A stretch of 64,000 bases of DNA from contig CANJNI010000001.1 of NCBI GenBank assembly GCA_947475995.1, forward strand, positions 164,222 to 228,221. The letters are read 5' to 3'. The DNA comes from Beijerinckiaceae bacterium (GTDB lineage: Bacteria > Pseudomonadota > Alphaproteobacteria > Rhizobiales > Beijerinckiaceae). The position numbers were made by a program, and so were the translations under genes. Below the pieces are notes generated by a model. That model was not told where the DNA came from, did not search any database, and was given only the letters and a program-made list of their open reading frames with translations. Shown here in pieces: positions 43,395-51,655 of this stretch; positions within the stretch are counted from its first letter, which is position 1; each line of letters starts with the position of its first letter.

Positions 43395-44431
43395 CGTTCT
43401 ACGCTTATTCAGCCGCCGGAGAGCAGCGCTATCAGGAGCGCTTCGGCCTCGATTTCGAAGACTTCAGGCCCGGACAGCGATTCCGGCACCGGCCGGGCGT
43501 CACCGTTTCGCAGCAGGACAATCTCGACGAAGCACTCGACACGATGAACGCCGCGATGCTGCATTACGATGCGCATTATGCGTCCAAGACGACGTGGAAG
43601 AAGCCCCTGATGGTGTCGACCATCACGTTGCAACGCACGGTCGGCATGGGGGCCAAGACGTTCGGGCGTCGCCGTTCGATCAAGAGCTTCGACAAGATTG
43701 CGCTGACCAAGCCGGTATTCGGCGGCGACACGCTTTACGCCGAATCCGAAATCATGGAATGCACGCCCGCCGACGACGATGTCGGCCATGTGAAGATCTG
43801 CGCGATCACCAGCAACAGCGAAGGGGTCGAGGTCGCGCGGCTCATTTATACCGCAGAAATCTACCGGCGCGGGCGCGGGCCCGATGCCGTGCTCAATCCG
43901 CTGAAGGAGGAGCGCTTTGCGGCATGGCGTGAGGACGGGGATCATCTTTACACCGAGCAGGTCGGGCTTTTCTTCGAGGATTTCCTCAAGGGCGAAACCT
44001 TCATTCACAATCCGCGCCGCTCGTTCTACTGGGACGAGGCGGTGGAGCATTCGTGGCGTTCGCTCGAACTCAATCCGTCCTTCCACGACCTGCAATGGCT
44101 TGAAAAGAACGCCGATGGACGCAGGCGGATATCCGAGACCTTCGTGATCACGGCCGCGACTGCGCCGACCACCCGAACCTTCGGGCGCGTGGTGGCCAAT
44201 CTCGGCTGGACGAATATCGAGTTGCCGCATCCGGTCTATGCGGGCGATACGGTCGAGGCGGAGTCAACCATCATCGACAAGCGCGAGTCCAACTCGCGCC
44301 CCAACGAGGGCATCCTGACCGTCGAGACGCGCGCCTATAACCAGCATCGGCAGATGGTCCTGTCCTACACGCGCAATCTGCTGGTCTATCGGCGTGCTGC
44401 GGAAAACCCCTACGCGGCAGCGGGATATTGA
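43391..44431 (+). CDS. Double-hotdog MaoC family hydratase (mesaconyl-/itaconyl-CoA hydratase-like)
   Basis: 346 residues with two hotdog-fold halves (about 15-165 and 190-335), each starting with a FEDF-type motif (LDFEDFRPGQRFRHRPGVTV and LFFEDFLKGETFIHNPRR) and each holding a VFAGDT-like turn (PVFGGDTLYAESE, PVYAGDTVEAEST). This tandem layout and length match mesaconyl-CoA hydratases, which interconvert mesaconyl-CoA and beta-methylmalyl-CoA; itaconyl-CoA hydratases are also MaoC proteins. The catalytic hydratase motif (Asp/His pair) is most likely in the first half (DNLDEALDTMNAAMLHYDAHYA). It is coupled to the CitE-like lyase by a 4-base overlap and ends 1 base before the permease start. 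Confidence 0.82.
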   Translation: MTFYAYSAAGEQRYQERFGLDFEDFRPGQRFRHRPGVTVSQQDNLDEALDTMNAAMLHYDAHYASKTTWKKPLMVSTITLQRTVGMGAKTFGRRRSIKSFDKIALTKPVFGGDTLYAESEIMECTPADDDVGHVKICAITSNSEGVEVARLIYTAEIYRRGRGPDAVLNPLKEERFAAWREDGDHLYTEQVGLFFEDFLKGETFIHNPRRSFYWDEAVEHSWRSLELNPSFHDLQWLEKNADGRRRISETFVITAATAPTTRTFGRVVANLGWTNIELPHPVYAGDTVEAESTIIDKRESNSRPNEGILTVETRAYNQHRQMVLSYTRNLLVYRRAAENPYAAAGY

Positions 44432-44432
44432 C

Positions 44433-46232
44433 ATGACCGACGCCGCCGTCCGCATCGCCGCGACTGTGCCCGCCGCTCCGGCGCGCGGCCATCGCGGACT
44501 TGCGGGCCGCTTGTGGATCGCGGCGCTGCTGGCGTTGCTGACGGGCCTAGTCCTCTATCCGATGTTCATGCTGCTGCTCGGGGCGATGTCGAGCGTCGGC
44601 CCGCTGTCGGCGGACTTCTCGATATGGGCGATCAACTTCGACCGCCTTTACGCCATCGCCACCCATGCGACGGCCCAGCGCGCGCTGATGAACTCCTTCA
44701 TCACATGCGGGCTCGGCACGGTCGTCGCCCTGATCATCGGGCTGTTCTTCGCGTGGCTCACCGAGCGCACCGATACGCCCGGCAAGAAGATCATCGGCGT
44801 GGTCGGCCTGTTTCCGCTTTTTGTGCCGCCGCTCGTAGCCGCGATTGCATGGTCGCTGCTCGGCTCGCCGCGCACGGGCTTGCTCAACACAATCATCGCC
44901 GCGACAGGACTGCCTTTCCGGCTCAACATGTTTTCCTACGAAGGCATCATCTTCGTGTTCGGCGTATATTACGCGCCATACGTGTATCTCTTCGCGGCGG
45001 CGGCGTTGCGCAACATGGACGCTTCGCTTGAGGAGGCTGCGGCGATTGCGGGCGTGGGACCGATGAAGACGCTGTTCACCATCACCATGCCGGTGATTGC
45101 GCCCGCCCTCGGCTCTGCGGCGCTGCTCTGCTTCGTGGTGACGCTCGGCGTCTGGGGCGTTCCGGCTATCCTTGGCACGCAGGCGAAAATTCCGTCGATC
45201 ACGACCTACATCTACACATTGTTTCAGGGCAATCCGCCCGACCACGCGGGCGCGGCGGCGGCCTCCATCTATCTGGTGCTGATCACCGGAATGGGCGTGC
45301 TGCTGCAGCGCTGGCTGCACTCCTCCCGTAACGCCGTCACTGTGACCGGCAAGTCGACGCGGCCGCGCGTCATGCCGCTCGGCAAGTGGAAATATGTGAC
45401 GCTCGGAGTCGGGATCGTCTATCTGCTCGTCGCGGTCGTCATTCCGATGCTGGCGCTGATGTTCATCGCATTCCGGCGATTCATCTTCGTGGCGTCGTTC
45501 GAGGCGATGTTCGATTTCAGCCTTTTCGGTTTGAACAATTTCCAGAACCTGTTCGCCAATCCCTACACGATGCTGTCGATCTGGAATTCGCTGATCGTCG
45601 GCGTCACGACGGCGGCGCTCGGCTCGGTGCTGTGTTTTGCGCTGGGCTATACGATTGTGCGGACGCGGCTGCCGGGACGCAGCGCGCTCGATGTCGTGGC
45701 GACGCTGCCGGTGGCGGTGCCGAGCCTCGTCATCGGCATTTCGTACCTGTGGGCGTGGATCGTCGTTCCGATCGGGCTTTATGGAACGCTCGGCATTCTG
45801 GTGCTGGCGTCGCTGGCGCGCTATCTGCCGGACGCGATGAAAAGCATGACCGGCACGCTCGGACAGGCGCATCGCGAGCTGGAAGAAGCGTCGTGGATCT
45901 GCGGCACGGGCGTGCTGGCCACGATTGCGCGCATCATCCTGCCGATCACATGGTCGGGCGTGGCGGCGGCGGCCTTGCTGATCTTCGTCCTGTCGATCCG
46001 CGAATACGGAGCGACGCTGTTTCTCTACAACAATCGCACGATCCTGATGCCGCTCATGCTGGTTCAGTTGATCGAGGTTTCGACGCTCGGCAGCGTCGCC
46101 GCCTATAGTCTCTTGCAAGTCGCCGTGCTGATGGGCCTTACGCTCGTCGGCTGGGTGATCGCAAAGGCCGGAAAGCGCATCGGAACGGCGCGAAAAAGCA
46201 AACATATCCAACCAGAGGGAGCTAACGCATGA
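44433..46232 (+). CDS. ABC transporter permease, two-domain (FbpB-like)
   Basis: 599 residues with about twelve transmembrane helices in two fused permease domains, the design of Fe(III)-type importers. Each half holds an EAA loop that contacts the ATPase: LEEAAAIAGVGPMKTLFTITMP in the first and LEEASWICGTGVLATIARIILP in the second. The start at 44433 lies 1 base after the hydratase stop. It works with the binding protein at 46229 and the ATPase at 47261. It is the only permease of its class in the window, although five binding proteins of the matching family are present. Confidence 0.92.
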   Translation: MTDAAVRIAATVPAAPARGHRGLAGRLWIAALLALLTGLVLYPMFMLLLGAMSSVGPLSADFSIWAINFDRLYAIATHATAQRALMNSFITCGLGTVVALIIGLFFAWLTERTDTPGKKIIGVVGLFPLFVPPLVAAIAWSLLGSPRTGLLNTIIAATGLPFRLNMFSYEGIIFVFGVYYAPYVYLFAAAALRNMDASLEEAAAIAGVGPMKTLFTITMPVIAPALGSAALLCFVVTLGVWGVPAILGTQAKIPSITTYIYTLFQGNPPDHAGAAAASIYLVLITGMGVLLQRWLHSSRNAVTVTGKSTRPRVMPLGKWKYVTLGVGIVYLLVAVVIPMLALMFIAFRRFIFVASFEAMFDFSLFGLNNFQNLFANPYTMLSIWNSLIVGVTTAALGSVLCFALGYTIVRTRLPGRSALDVVATLPVAVPSLVIGISYLWAWIVVPIGLYGTLGILVLASLARYLPDAMKSMTGTLGQAHRELEEASWICGTGVLATIARIILPITWSGVAAAALLIFVLSIREYGATLFLYNNRTILMPLMLVQLIEVSTLGSVAAYSLLQVAVLMGLTLVGWVIAKAGKRIGTARKSKHIQPEGANA

Positions 46233-47257
46233 GCAGGAATTCCCGCATGACCTTCAAGACCGCATTGTCCGCCACCATTGGGGCGGCGCTTCTGTCGACA
46301 ACTGCGCTGGCGCAGAACTTCGATGCGCAACGCATCGAGGCGGCCCGCAAGGAAGGCGCGCTGACTTTCTACAGCGCCAACCTGCCGGAGCTTCTGCAGG
46401 CGCTCGTGGCGAAGTTCAACACGCGCTTTCCGTTCGTGAAGGTCGAGATCGTGCGTCTCGCCAATCCGCCGCTGATTGCGCGCGTCGAGGCCGAGGCCAC
46501 CGCCAATCGTCTGACGGCGGACCTCATGGAGACGACTGACCTCAACGACGCCAAGAAGCTCGAAAACATTTTCGACGACGCCTATGCGCCTCCAAACGCC
46601 AAGGATTATCCGGCAGCCGCGCAAATCTCGAAGCGCTTCTGGCCCATGTGCGGCGCGGCCTATGTGGTGATGGTCAATACTGCGCTCGTGAAGACAATGC
46701 CGACCAAGCTGGACGATCTGCTCGATCCGGCGCTGAAGGGCAAGGTCGGCACTGTGGTTCCGGGCGCGGGCGGCACGTCATGGTCGGCGGCGCTCATGCA
46801 GCGCGTCGTGAAGGGCGAGGATTACTGGAAGAAATTTGCGGACCAGAAGCCGCTGACGTTCCAGTCCTCGGTCCCGCTCGGAACCGCCGTGGCGAGCGGC
46901 GAATTGCTGATGGGCTTTGCGCCGCTCATCGCGGTCGCGCCGATCCAGAAGCAGGGCGCTCCGGTTGCGGCCATCGGCCTCGACGAAGGCATTCCGACTT
47001 CGGTGACGGCGGGCGCGGTGACCAAGACCGCCAAGAACCCGAATGCGGCACGCCTGTTCCTCGACTGGGCGACTTCGGCCGAAGGCCAGGCTGCATATAC
47101 GGAACTCGGCTGCGCCTCTGTGCTTCCGGGACAAAGCCTGCCGACCGCCATGAAGGTGAACAGCGGCAAGGTGTGGGTGACGCCCTTCGCCGAATATGCG
47201 GACCGTCAACCCGGATGGGTCGCCGAATGGAACAAGATGTACGGCGTGAACCAGTAA
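46229..47257 (+). CDS. ABC transporter substrate-binding protein of the dicarboxylate-type operon
   Basis: 342 residues. Sec signal peptide (about 10-28, AALLSTTALA-Q), then ARKEGALTFYSANLPELLQALVAKFNTRFPFVKVEIVR, LDDLLDPALKGKVGTVVPGAGG and AVTKTAKNPNAARLFLDWATSAEGQAAYTELGC, all typical of Fbp/Pot-class binding proteins. The start overlaps the permease stop by 4 bases and has GAGGGAG in front. It gives the transporter its specificity; operon context suggests a branched dicarboxylic acid, not iron, and the Tyr pair that binds iron in true ferric-binding proteins is not evident. Confidence 0.9.
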   Translation: MSRNSRMTFKTALSATIGAALLSTTALAQNFDAQRIEAARKEGALTFYSANLPELLQALVAKFNTRFPFVKVEIVRLANPPLIARVEAEATANRLTADLMETTDLNDAKKLENIFDDAYAPPNAKDYPAAAQISKRFWPMCGAAYVVMVNTALVKTMPTKLDDLLDPALKGKVGTVVPGAGGTSWSAALMQRVVKGEDYWKKFADQKPLTFQSSVPLGTAVASGELLMGFAPLIAVAPIQKQGAPVAAIGLDEGIPTSVTAGAVTKTAKNPNAARLFLDWATSAEGQAAYTELGCASVLPGQSLPTAMKVNSGKVWVTPFAEYADRQPGWVAEWNKMYGVNQ

Positions 47258-47260
47258 GCC

Positions 47261-48352
47261 ATGTCGCTTGATCTGACGGTCGAGAAGGTCGGCAAGGTCT
47301 TCGCGCCTGCCGCGCGCGCGGTCGATGCGGTGAGTTTCACCGTGCCGGCCGGCGATATTGCGGTGCTGCTCGGCCCGTCAGGCTGCGGCAAGACCACCAT
47401 GCTGCGCATGGTGGCCGGGCTTGAAACGCCCACCGAAGGCACAATCATCTGCGGCGCGCGCATCTTCTCGCGCGCCGGGGATGAGGTTTTCATGCCTCCG
47501 CAACATCGCAATCTGGCGATGGTGTTCCAGTCCTATGCGATCTGGCCGCATATGAGCGTGGCGCAGAACGTGGAATATCCGCTGAAGCAGCGCGGACTTT
47601 CGCGCGCTGAACGGCGCGAGAAGGTAGAGCAGGCGTTGAAGCTCGTCGGCCTCGAAAAGCTGGCGGACCGGGCGTCGTCGGCGCTCAGCGGCGGACAGAT
47701 GCAGCGCGTCGCGCTGGCTCGCAGCATGGCCTATTCGCCCGACCTGCTGCTGCTCGACGAACCCATGAGCAACCTCGATCCGGAATTGCGCGGTCGGTTG
47801 CGCACCGATCTGCGGCAGATCATCAAGCAGGCGGGACTTACAGCGCTTTACGTCACCCACGATCAGGAAGAAGCAGCCGCGCTGGCGGACCGGATCGGGG
47901 TGATGAGCGCAGGCAAGCTGTTGCAATTTTCGCCGACCGAAGAATTGTTCGGGAGGCCTCTGGTTCCGGCCGTGGCGAGGTTCACCGGCGCCAGCAACGA
48001 GATGCACGCGATGGTGATCGACCGTAGCGGGGCTTTCGCGACCGTGCGCGATGAAGCGGGATTCCAGATGCGCGTCACGGCGGTCGACGACCTGAAATTG
48101 CGCGAAACAGCGCATATACTTTTCAGGCCGGAAAACGTGCGGCTATCCCCTGTGGAGGGCGCTGACGGGCGCGGGCGCGTGGTGGAGAGGCAATATCTCG
48201 GCGGTCAGGCCGTCTATGGCGTCGAGATCGGCGGCGCGCGGATCGAAGCGACGGACCTTGGGACTACGACACGCTGGAAAGTCGGCGACGAGGTCGGCGT
48301 GAAGATCGACCCGAACGGCGCGTGGGCGTATCGGGCTGAAATATCGGCCTGA
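47261..48352 (+). CDS. ABC transporter ATP-binding protein (FbpC/PotA-like)
   Basis: 363 residues. Walker A GPSGCGKTTMLR near residue 36, Q-loop FQSYAIWPHMSV, signature LSGGQMQRVALARS, Walker B LLLLDEPMSNLD, and the H-loop YVTHDQEEAAALADR. The C-terminal third (about 235-363) is a TOBE-type regulatory domain (ILFRPENVRLSPVEG and RWKVGDEVGVKIDPNGAWAY). It powers the importer encoded just upstream. It ends the operon that began at 40571. It could also serve the orphan binding proteins elsewhere in the window, since they share the same receptor family; that is inference. Confidence 0.94.
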   Translation: MSLDLTVEKVGKVFAPAARAVDAVSFTVPAGDIAVLLGPSGCGKTTMLRMVAGLETPTEGTIICGARIFSRAGDEVFMPPQHRNLAMVFQSYAIWPHMSVAQNVEYPLKQRGLSRAERREKVEQALKLVGLEKLADRASSALSGGQMQRVALARSMAYSPDLLLLDEPMSNLDPELRGRLRTDLRQIIKQAGLTALYVTHDQEEAAALADRIGVMSAGKLLQFSPTEELFGRPLVPAVARFTGASNEMHAMVIDRSGAFATVRDEAGFQMRVTAVDDLKLRETAHILFRPENVRLSPVEGADGRGRVVERQYLGGQAVYGVEIGGARIEATDLGTTTRWKVGDEVGVKIDPNGAWAYRAEISA

Positions 48353-48355
48353 TGG

Positions 48356-48481
48356 TCAGGCGGAGCGAACGCGGCTCCAGGCGGCCTGCGCCAGCGAGCT
48401 TGCGGCCATCAGGAACAGGGCGCCAGCCACCAATACGCCCGCTTCGAGCACCAGATAGACGCGGTAGGAGGCTTGCAGCAT
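48356..48481 (-). CDS. Possible 41-residue single-helix membrane protein
   Basis: A short frame beginning MLQASYRVYLVLEAG and containing one long hydrophobic helix (VYLVLEAGVLVAGALFLMA) with a basic end (WSRVRSA). GGAA lies about 8 bases before the ATG. It converges on the ATPase gene with a 3-base gap. Nothing is recognised by family; it may be a real small membrane protein, the remnant of a longer gene, or chance. Confidence 0.3.
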   Translation of the reverse strand: MLQASYRVYLVLEAGVLVAGALFLMAASSLAQAAWSRVRSA

Positions 48482-48745
48482 CGGACGTTCCGTCAGGTCA
48501 GCCGCACGAGCGGCGAGGCAGTCTCGAATTCCAGACTTTGGGATGCGCCGGAAACGTAAAGTTTAGATGACGCAGCCCGATGCGCCTGCCCGCCCGGACG
48601 AGGTCCGAGGCGAGGGGCGGAAACCGCGTCGTCCAGAAATTAGGATTGAAACTCAAACACTTGCGAATCAGCGCATCGCCTTACGTTTGAATCATGGCGA
48701 TGCTGGCGTGCGCAAGCATTTGTTGACCTTACGGAAGGCTTTCGC
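48482..48745. other. Intergenic stretch with no recognisable gene
   Basis: These 264 bases are less GC-rich than their surroundings, notably around 48640-48730. No frame with a credible start and homology is seen; the plus-strand frame from 48567 runs antisense into the reductase gene and looks non-coding. No terminator hairpin or tRNA is visible. Confidence 0.4.
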
Positions 48746-49585
48746 CTATTCGGCCGCCTTCGTGCCCTGCGCGGCTTTCTTCTTCGGGAGCGCCCCTCGC
48801 TGCTGGGCATCCGCCACGGCGCGGCACAGTTCGGGATTGCGCCCCAGATCCTCGACCATCATGGCGGCTTCGCGCATCTCGGCGGCGCGGCGAATGCCGT
48901 GCTGGTCGACGCGCTGGCCCATGTAGCGCGCGAGGTCGGCGAAATCGATGGAGGGCCATGTCTCGCGCAAGCTGCCGAAGACTTCCTTCTCGACGCCCCA
49001 GGCCTTGGCGGAAGCCGCGCAATCGACGATCAGCGCCTCGATGCCCTTGATCATGATGGAGCGGCAGAGCTTCATGGCCGAGGCACGGCCCGGCTCCGTC
49101 GAAACGGGAGTGATGTTCATGCCAAGCGGATTCAGCAGATCCGCCGCTTCCTGCGCATGGGGTCCGCCGCCGAGGATCGGCACCTTCAGATCCGGGCCCG
49201 GCACGGGCTGCATGACGGCCCCTTCGACGTAATGCGCGCCCGTCGGCTCGACCTTTGCGAAAGCGTTCTTCTTGGTGACCGGCGACGCGGAGTTGACGTC
49301 GAGGAAAATCTGTCCGGCCTTGAGATATCCGGCAGCTTCCGCCGCCACGGCGGCGACCGCATCCGCCGTCACGGCGGAAATGACCAGCCGGGCCCCGGCA
49401 GCCGCATCTGCCGCGCTGGCGGCGGGCCGGACGCCGTTAAGGCGCGCCTCCTCGCGCAGGGCTGCGCCATCGGCCGCATCGAAGAGAATGTCGTAGACGG
49501 CGATCCCGGTCTGTCCGGTGGCGAGCAGATCGCGGGCGAAGATGTGGCCGACTTCGCCGTAGCCGATAATGGCGAGTTTGAGCAT
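48746..49585 (-). CDS. NAD(P)-dependent 6-phosphogluconate-dehydrogenase-like oxidoreductase (DUF1932 C-terminal domain)
   Basis: 279 residues. An N-terminal Rossmann domain (LAIIGYGEVGHIFARDLL, then VISAVTADAVAAVA and FLDVNSASPVTKK) leads into an all-helical C-terminal domain (SAMKLCRSIMIKGIEALIVDCAASAKAWGV) of the DUF1932 type. This combination belongs to the beta-hydroxyacid dehydrogenase family and is found next to diverse catabolic genes. It would oxidise or reduce a small hydroxy acid; the substrate is unknown. ATG at 49585 with GGAG at 7 bases is preferred over a longer frame. The tail (LPKKKAAQGTKAAE) is Lys/Ala-rich. Confidence 0.85.
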   Translation of the reverse strand: MLKLAIIGYGEVGHIFARDLLATGQTGIAVYDILFDAADGAALREEARLNGVRPAASAADAAAGARLVISAVTADAVAAVAAEAAGYLKAGQIFLDVNSASPVTKKNAFAKVEPTGAHYVEGAVMQPVPGPDLKVPILGGGPHAQEAADLLNPLGMNITPVSTEPGRASAMKLCRSIMIKGIEALIVDCAASAKAWGVEKEVFGSLRETWPSIDFADLARYMGQRVDQHGIRRAAEMREAAMMVEDLGRNPELCRAVADAQQRGALPKKKAAQGTKAAE

Positions 49586-49707
49586 AGCGGGCTCCATGAC
49601 ACTTTCCGCTTCTATGCCATCGCGGCGGCCACCGCGCAAAGCGCGCCCTTTCCGTCCGCCCCCGCCTCGCCTATGGTGCGGCCCACAAAGCAGATGCAGA
49701 GCAACCC

Positions 49708-50436
49708 TTGACGGTCCTGACCCCTCCCCGCGACATCGTTGTCATTCACACGTCGGACGTCCATGTGGACGACGACTACACGGCGCGCGCCAACGGCGGC
49801 GACGGCAATGGCGGGTTGCGTCAGGTGCTGGACGCCGCCAAGCGCCTGTCGGCCGATGTGGTGCTGCTCTGCGGCGATACATTCGAGTGCAATCGCCTGC
49901 CGCGCGAATTGCTGGAGCGCACCTCCCGCCTTCTGGCCGAGGCGGCCATTCCGGTCGTGATCCTGCCCGGCAACCACGATCCGGCGACGCCGGACTCGGT
50001 CTATCATTACGGCGGCATCGCAGCGGTCGAGAACGTCAGTGTACTGGGCGTCACGCACGAACCGGCGGTCCATTACGAGCATCTCGATCTCGAGATCTGG
50101 GGCCGGGCGCACATGACCTACAGCGACATGGACCCGCTTGAGCGCATCCACCCGCGCCGCACGCGCTGGCAGATCGCCATGGCGCACGGCCATTACGAAC
50201 CGCAGCCCGACCGCAGCACGCATGTGCGCGCCTCATGGTTGCTGGGCGACGACGAGATCCACGCCATCGAGGCGGACTATCTGGCGCTCGGCCACTGGAA
50301 CCGGCCCATTCAGGTCGGCACCGGACGCATTCCGGCCTATTACTCGGGCTCGCCCGACTATGCCGGCACGGTCAACATGGTGCGGCTCACCCACAACGGC
50401 GATGTTGTGGTGACGCGCGAGCCGCTGGCGACCTGA
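49708..50436 (+). CDS. Metallophosphoesterase
   Basis: 242 residues of the calcineurin-like phosphoesterase fold, close to the Mre11/SbcD-type and YfcE-type small enzymes. The dinuclear metal motifs are seen in order: HTSDVHVD (D and H), LLCGDTFE (GD), LPGNHDPATPD (GNHD), MAHGHYEP (H) and LALGHWNRP (GH). The apparent start is a TTG; no in-frame ATG lies nearby, and the purine run GCAGAGCAA precedes it. Divergent from the 6PGDH-like gene and converging with the enolase-superfamily gene, whose stop abuts its own. Substrate unknown. Confidence 0.82.
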   Translation: MTVLTPPRDIVVIHTSDVHVDDDYTARANGGDGNGGLRQVLDAAKRLSADVVLLCGDTFECNRLPRELLERTSRLLAEAAIPVVILPGNHDPATPDSVYHYGGIAAVENVSVLGVTHEPAVHYEHLDLEIWGRAHMTYSDMDPLERIHPRRTRWQIAMAHGHYEPQPDRSTHVRASWLLGDDEIHAIEADYLALGHWNRPIQVGTGRIPAYYSGSPDYAGTVNMVRLTHNGDVVVTREPLAT

Positions 50437-51522
50437 TCAGCGCAGGGCGTATTTCTTCAGGGCGGCCGGATCGAGCGCATAGCCGAAGCCGGGCTTCTCG
50501 GGCAGAATCGCGCAGCCGTCCTCGATCCGGATTTCGTCCGCGAAGATCGGCGAAGACCACGGCATGACTTCGAGCCATGATCCGTTGGGGATCGAAGCCA
50601 TGAGCCCAAGCGTATGCTCGGGCAGAACATGGCCCGACACCGGCATGTTGACGCGCTCGGCCATCCGGGCGACGCGCAGGAACTGGCGCGGCCCGCCGAC
50701 CCGGCAAAGATCCGGCATCAGAACGTCGACGCAGCGCGTGTCGATCATCACGCCGAATTCGTCGAGCGAGAACACGCCTTCGCCGGAGGCGAGCGGCGTC
50801 GCCAGCTCGCGGGCGATCTGGGCTTCTTCTGCGTGGCGATTGTCGGAGAGCGGCTCCTCGATCCATTCGAGTTCATATTCGTCGAGGCGGCGTCCAAGAT
50901 GCAGCGTCTCGGCAAACTCAAAGCGCGAGCCAAGATCGAGCAGCAGTTTCACGTCCGGCCCGATGGCCTCGCGCATGCGGCGCACACGTTCCACCACCAC
51001 GCCGACATTGCCGGGGCTGGCGCGCATCTTCATCGCCCGGTAGCCGTGAGCGATGATGTTGTCTGCATTGCGAAGCAGTTCGTCCAGCGGCAGGTTCCGC
51101 CAGAGGCCGCTGCTGTAATAGGCCGGAACGCGCGACTGCGCCGCGCCGAGCAGACGATGCACGGGCAGATTGACGAGCTTCGCCCGCAGATCGAGAAGCG
51201 CGCTGTCAATGGCCCCGATGGCCATGTTGACGAGGCCAGACACGCCGAAATTCGACGCATCGTCGAAACAGCGCAACGCAATCTCCTCGCTATGGGCCGG
51301 ATCGCGGCCGATCAGCAGCGGCGCGAAGCTCTCCACCATGTCGGCCTGAATGCGCAGGCGCTTGTCGTTGAGGGCGATCAGCACGCCCTCACCCGACACG
51401 CCCTGATCGCTGTCGACGAAAACCGCCAGCCCGCCCATGTAGCCGGTCGCAGAATAGCTCGTGCCCAGGGGGCACACGATGGGAAATGAAAGCGGAATGG
51501 TGCGCAGCGCGGTGATTTTCAT
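50437..51522 (-). CDS. Enolase-superfamily enzyme, mandelate racemase-like
   Basis: 361 residues. N-terminal capping domain (SFPIVCPLGTSYSATGYMGGLAVFVDSD) and TIM barrel with the superfamily residues: K-x-R in AMKMRASPG (about 165), metal ligands Asp in LLLDLGSRFE, Glu in WIEEPLSD and Glu in ASGEGVFS, and His in PVSGHVLPEH near 300. The Lys plus His acid/base pair is the mandelate racemase subgroup layout, which covers racemases and sugar-acid dehydratases. ATG at 51522 is used; the frame is open further upstream. It is divergent from the binding protein at 51656, suggesting the pair handles one hydroxy or sugar acid. Confidence 0.86.
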   Translation of the reverse strand: MKITALRTIPLSFPIVCPLGTSYSATGYMGGLAVFVDSDQGVSGEGVLIALNDKRLRIQADMVESFAPLLIGRDPAHSEEIALRCFDDASNFGVSGLVNMAIGAIDSALLDLRAKLVNLPVHRLLGAAQSRVPAYYSSGLWRNLPLDELLRNADNIIAHGYRAMKMRASPGNVGVVVERVRRMREAIGPDVKLLLDLGSRFEFAETLHLGRRLDEYELEWIEEPLSDNRHAEEAQIARELATPLASGEGVFSLDEFGVMIDTRCVDVLMPDLCRVGGPRQFLRVARMAERVNMPVSGHVLPEHTLGLMASIPNGSWLEVMPWSSPIFADEIRIEDGCAILPEKPGFGYALDPAALKKYALR

Positions 51523-51655
51523 TCGATCATGATCGGGCTCAAGGCCCGCCTCCCCGCGCCAAAATAGCTGCGCAAGGGCCCGCCATGCAAGCAAGCGCCG
51601 AGGTTGACAGTTTCGCGCGCGTGGTCACATTCAACGCAAACGAAGGAGACGACCC

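Noticed and set aside
48567..48926. 119-codon plus-strand frame after the importer operon
   Set aside because: Its second half is antisense to the 6PGDH-like gene and its composition is that of a shadow frame.
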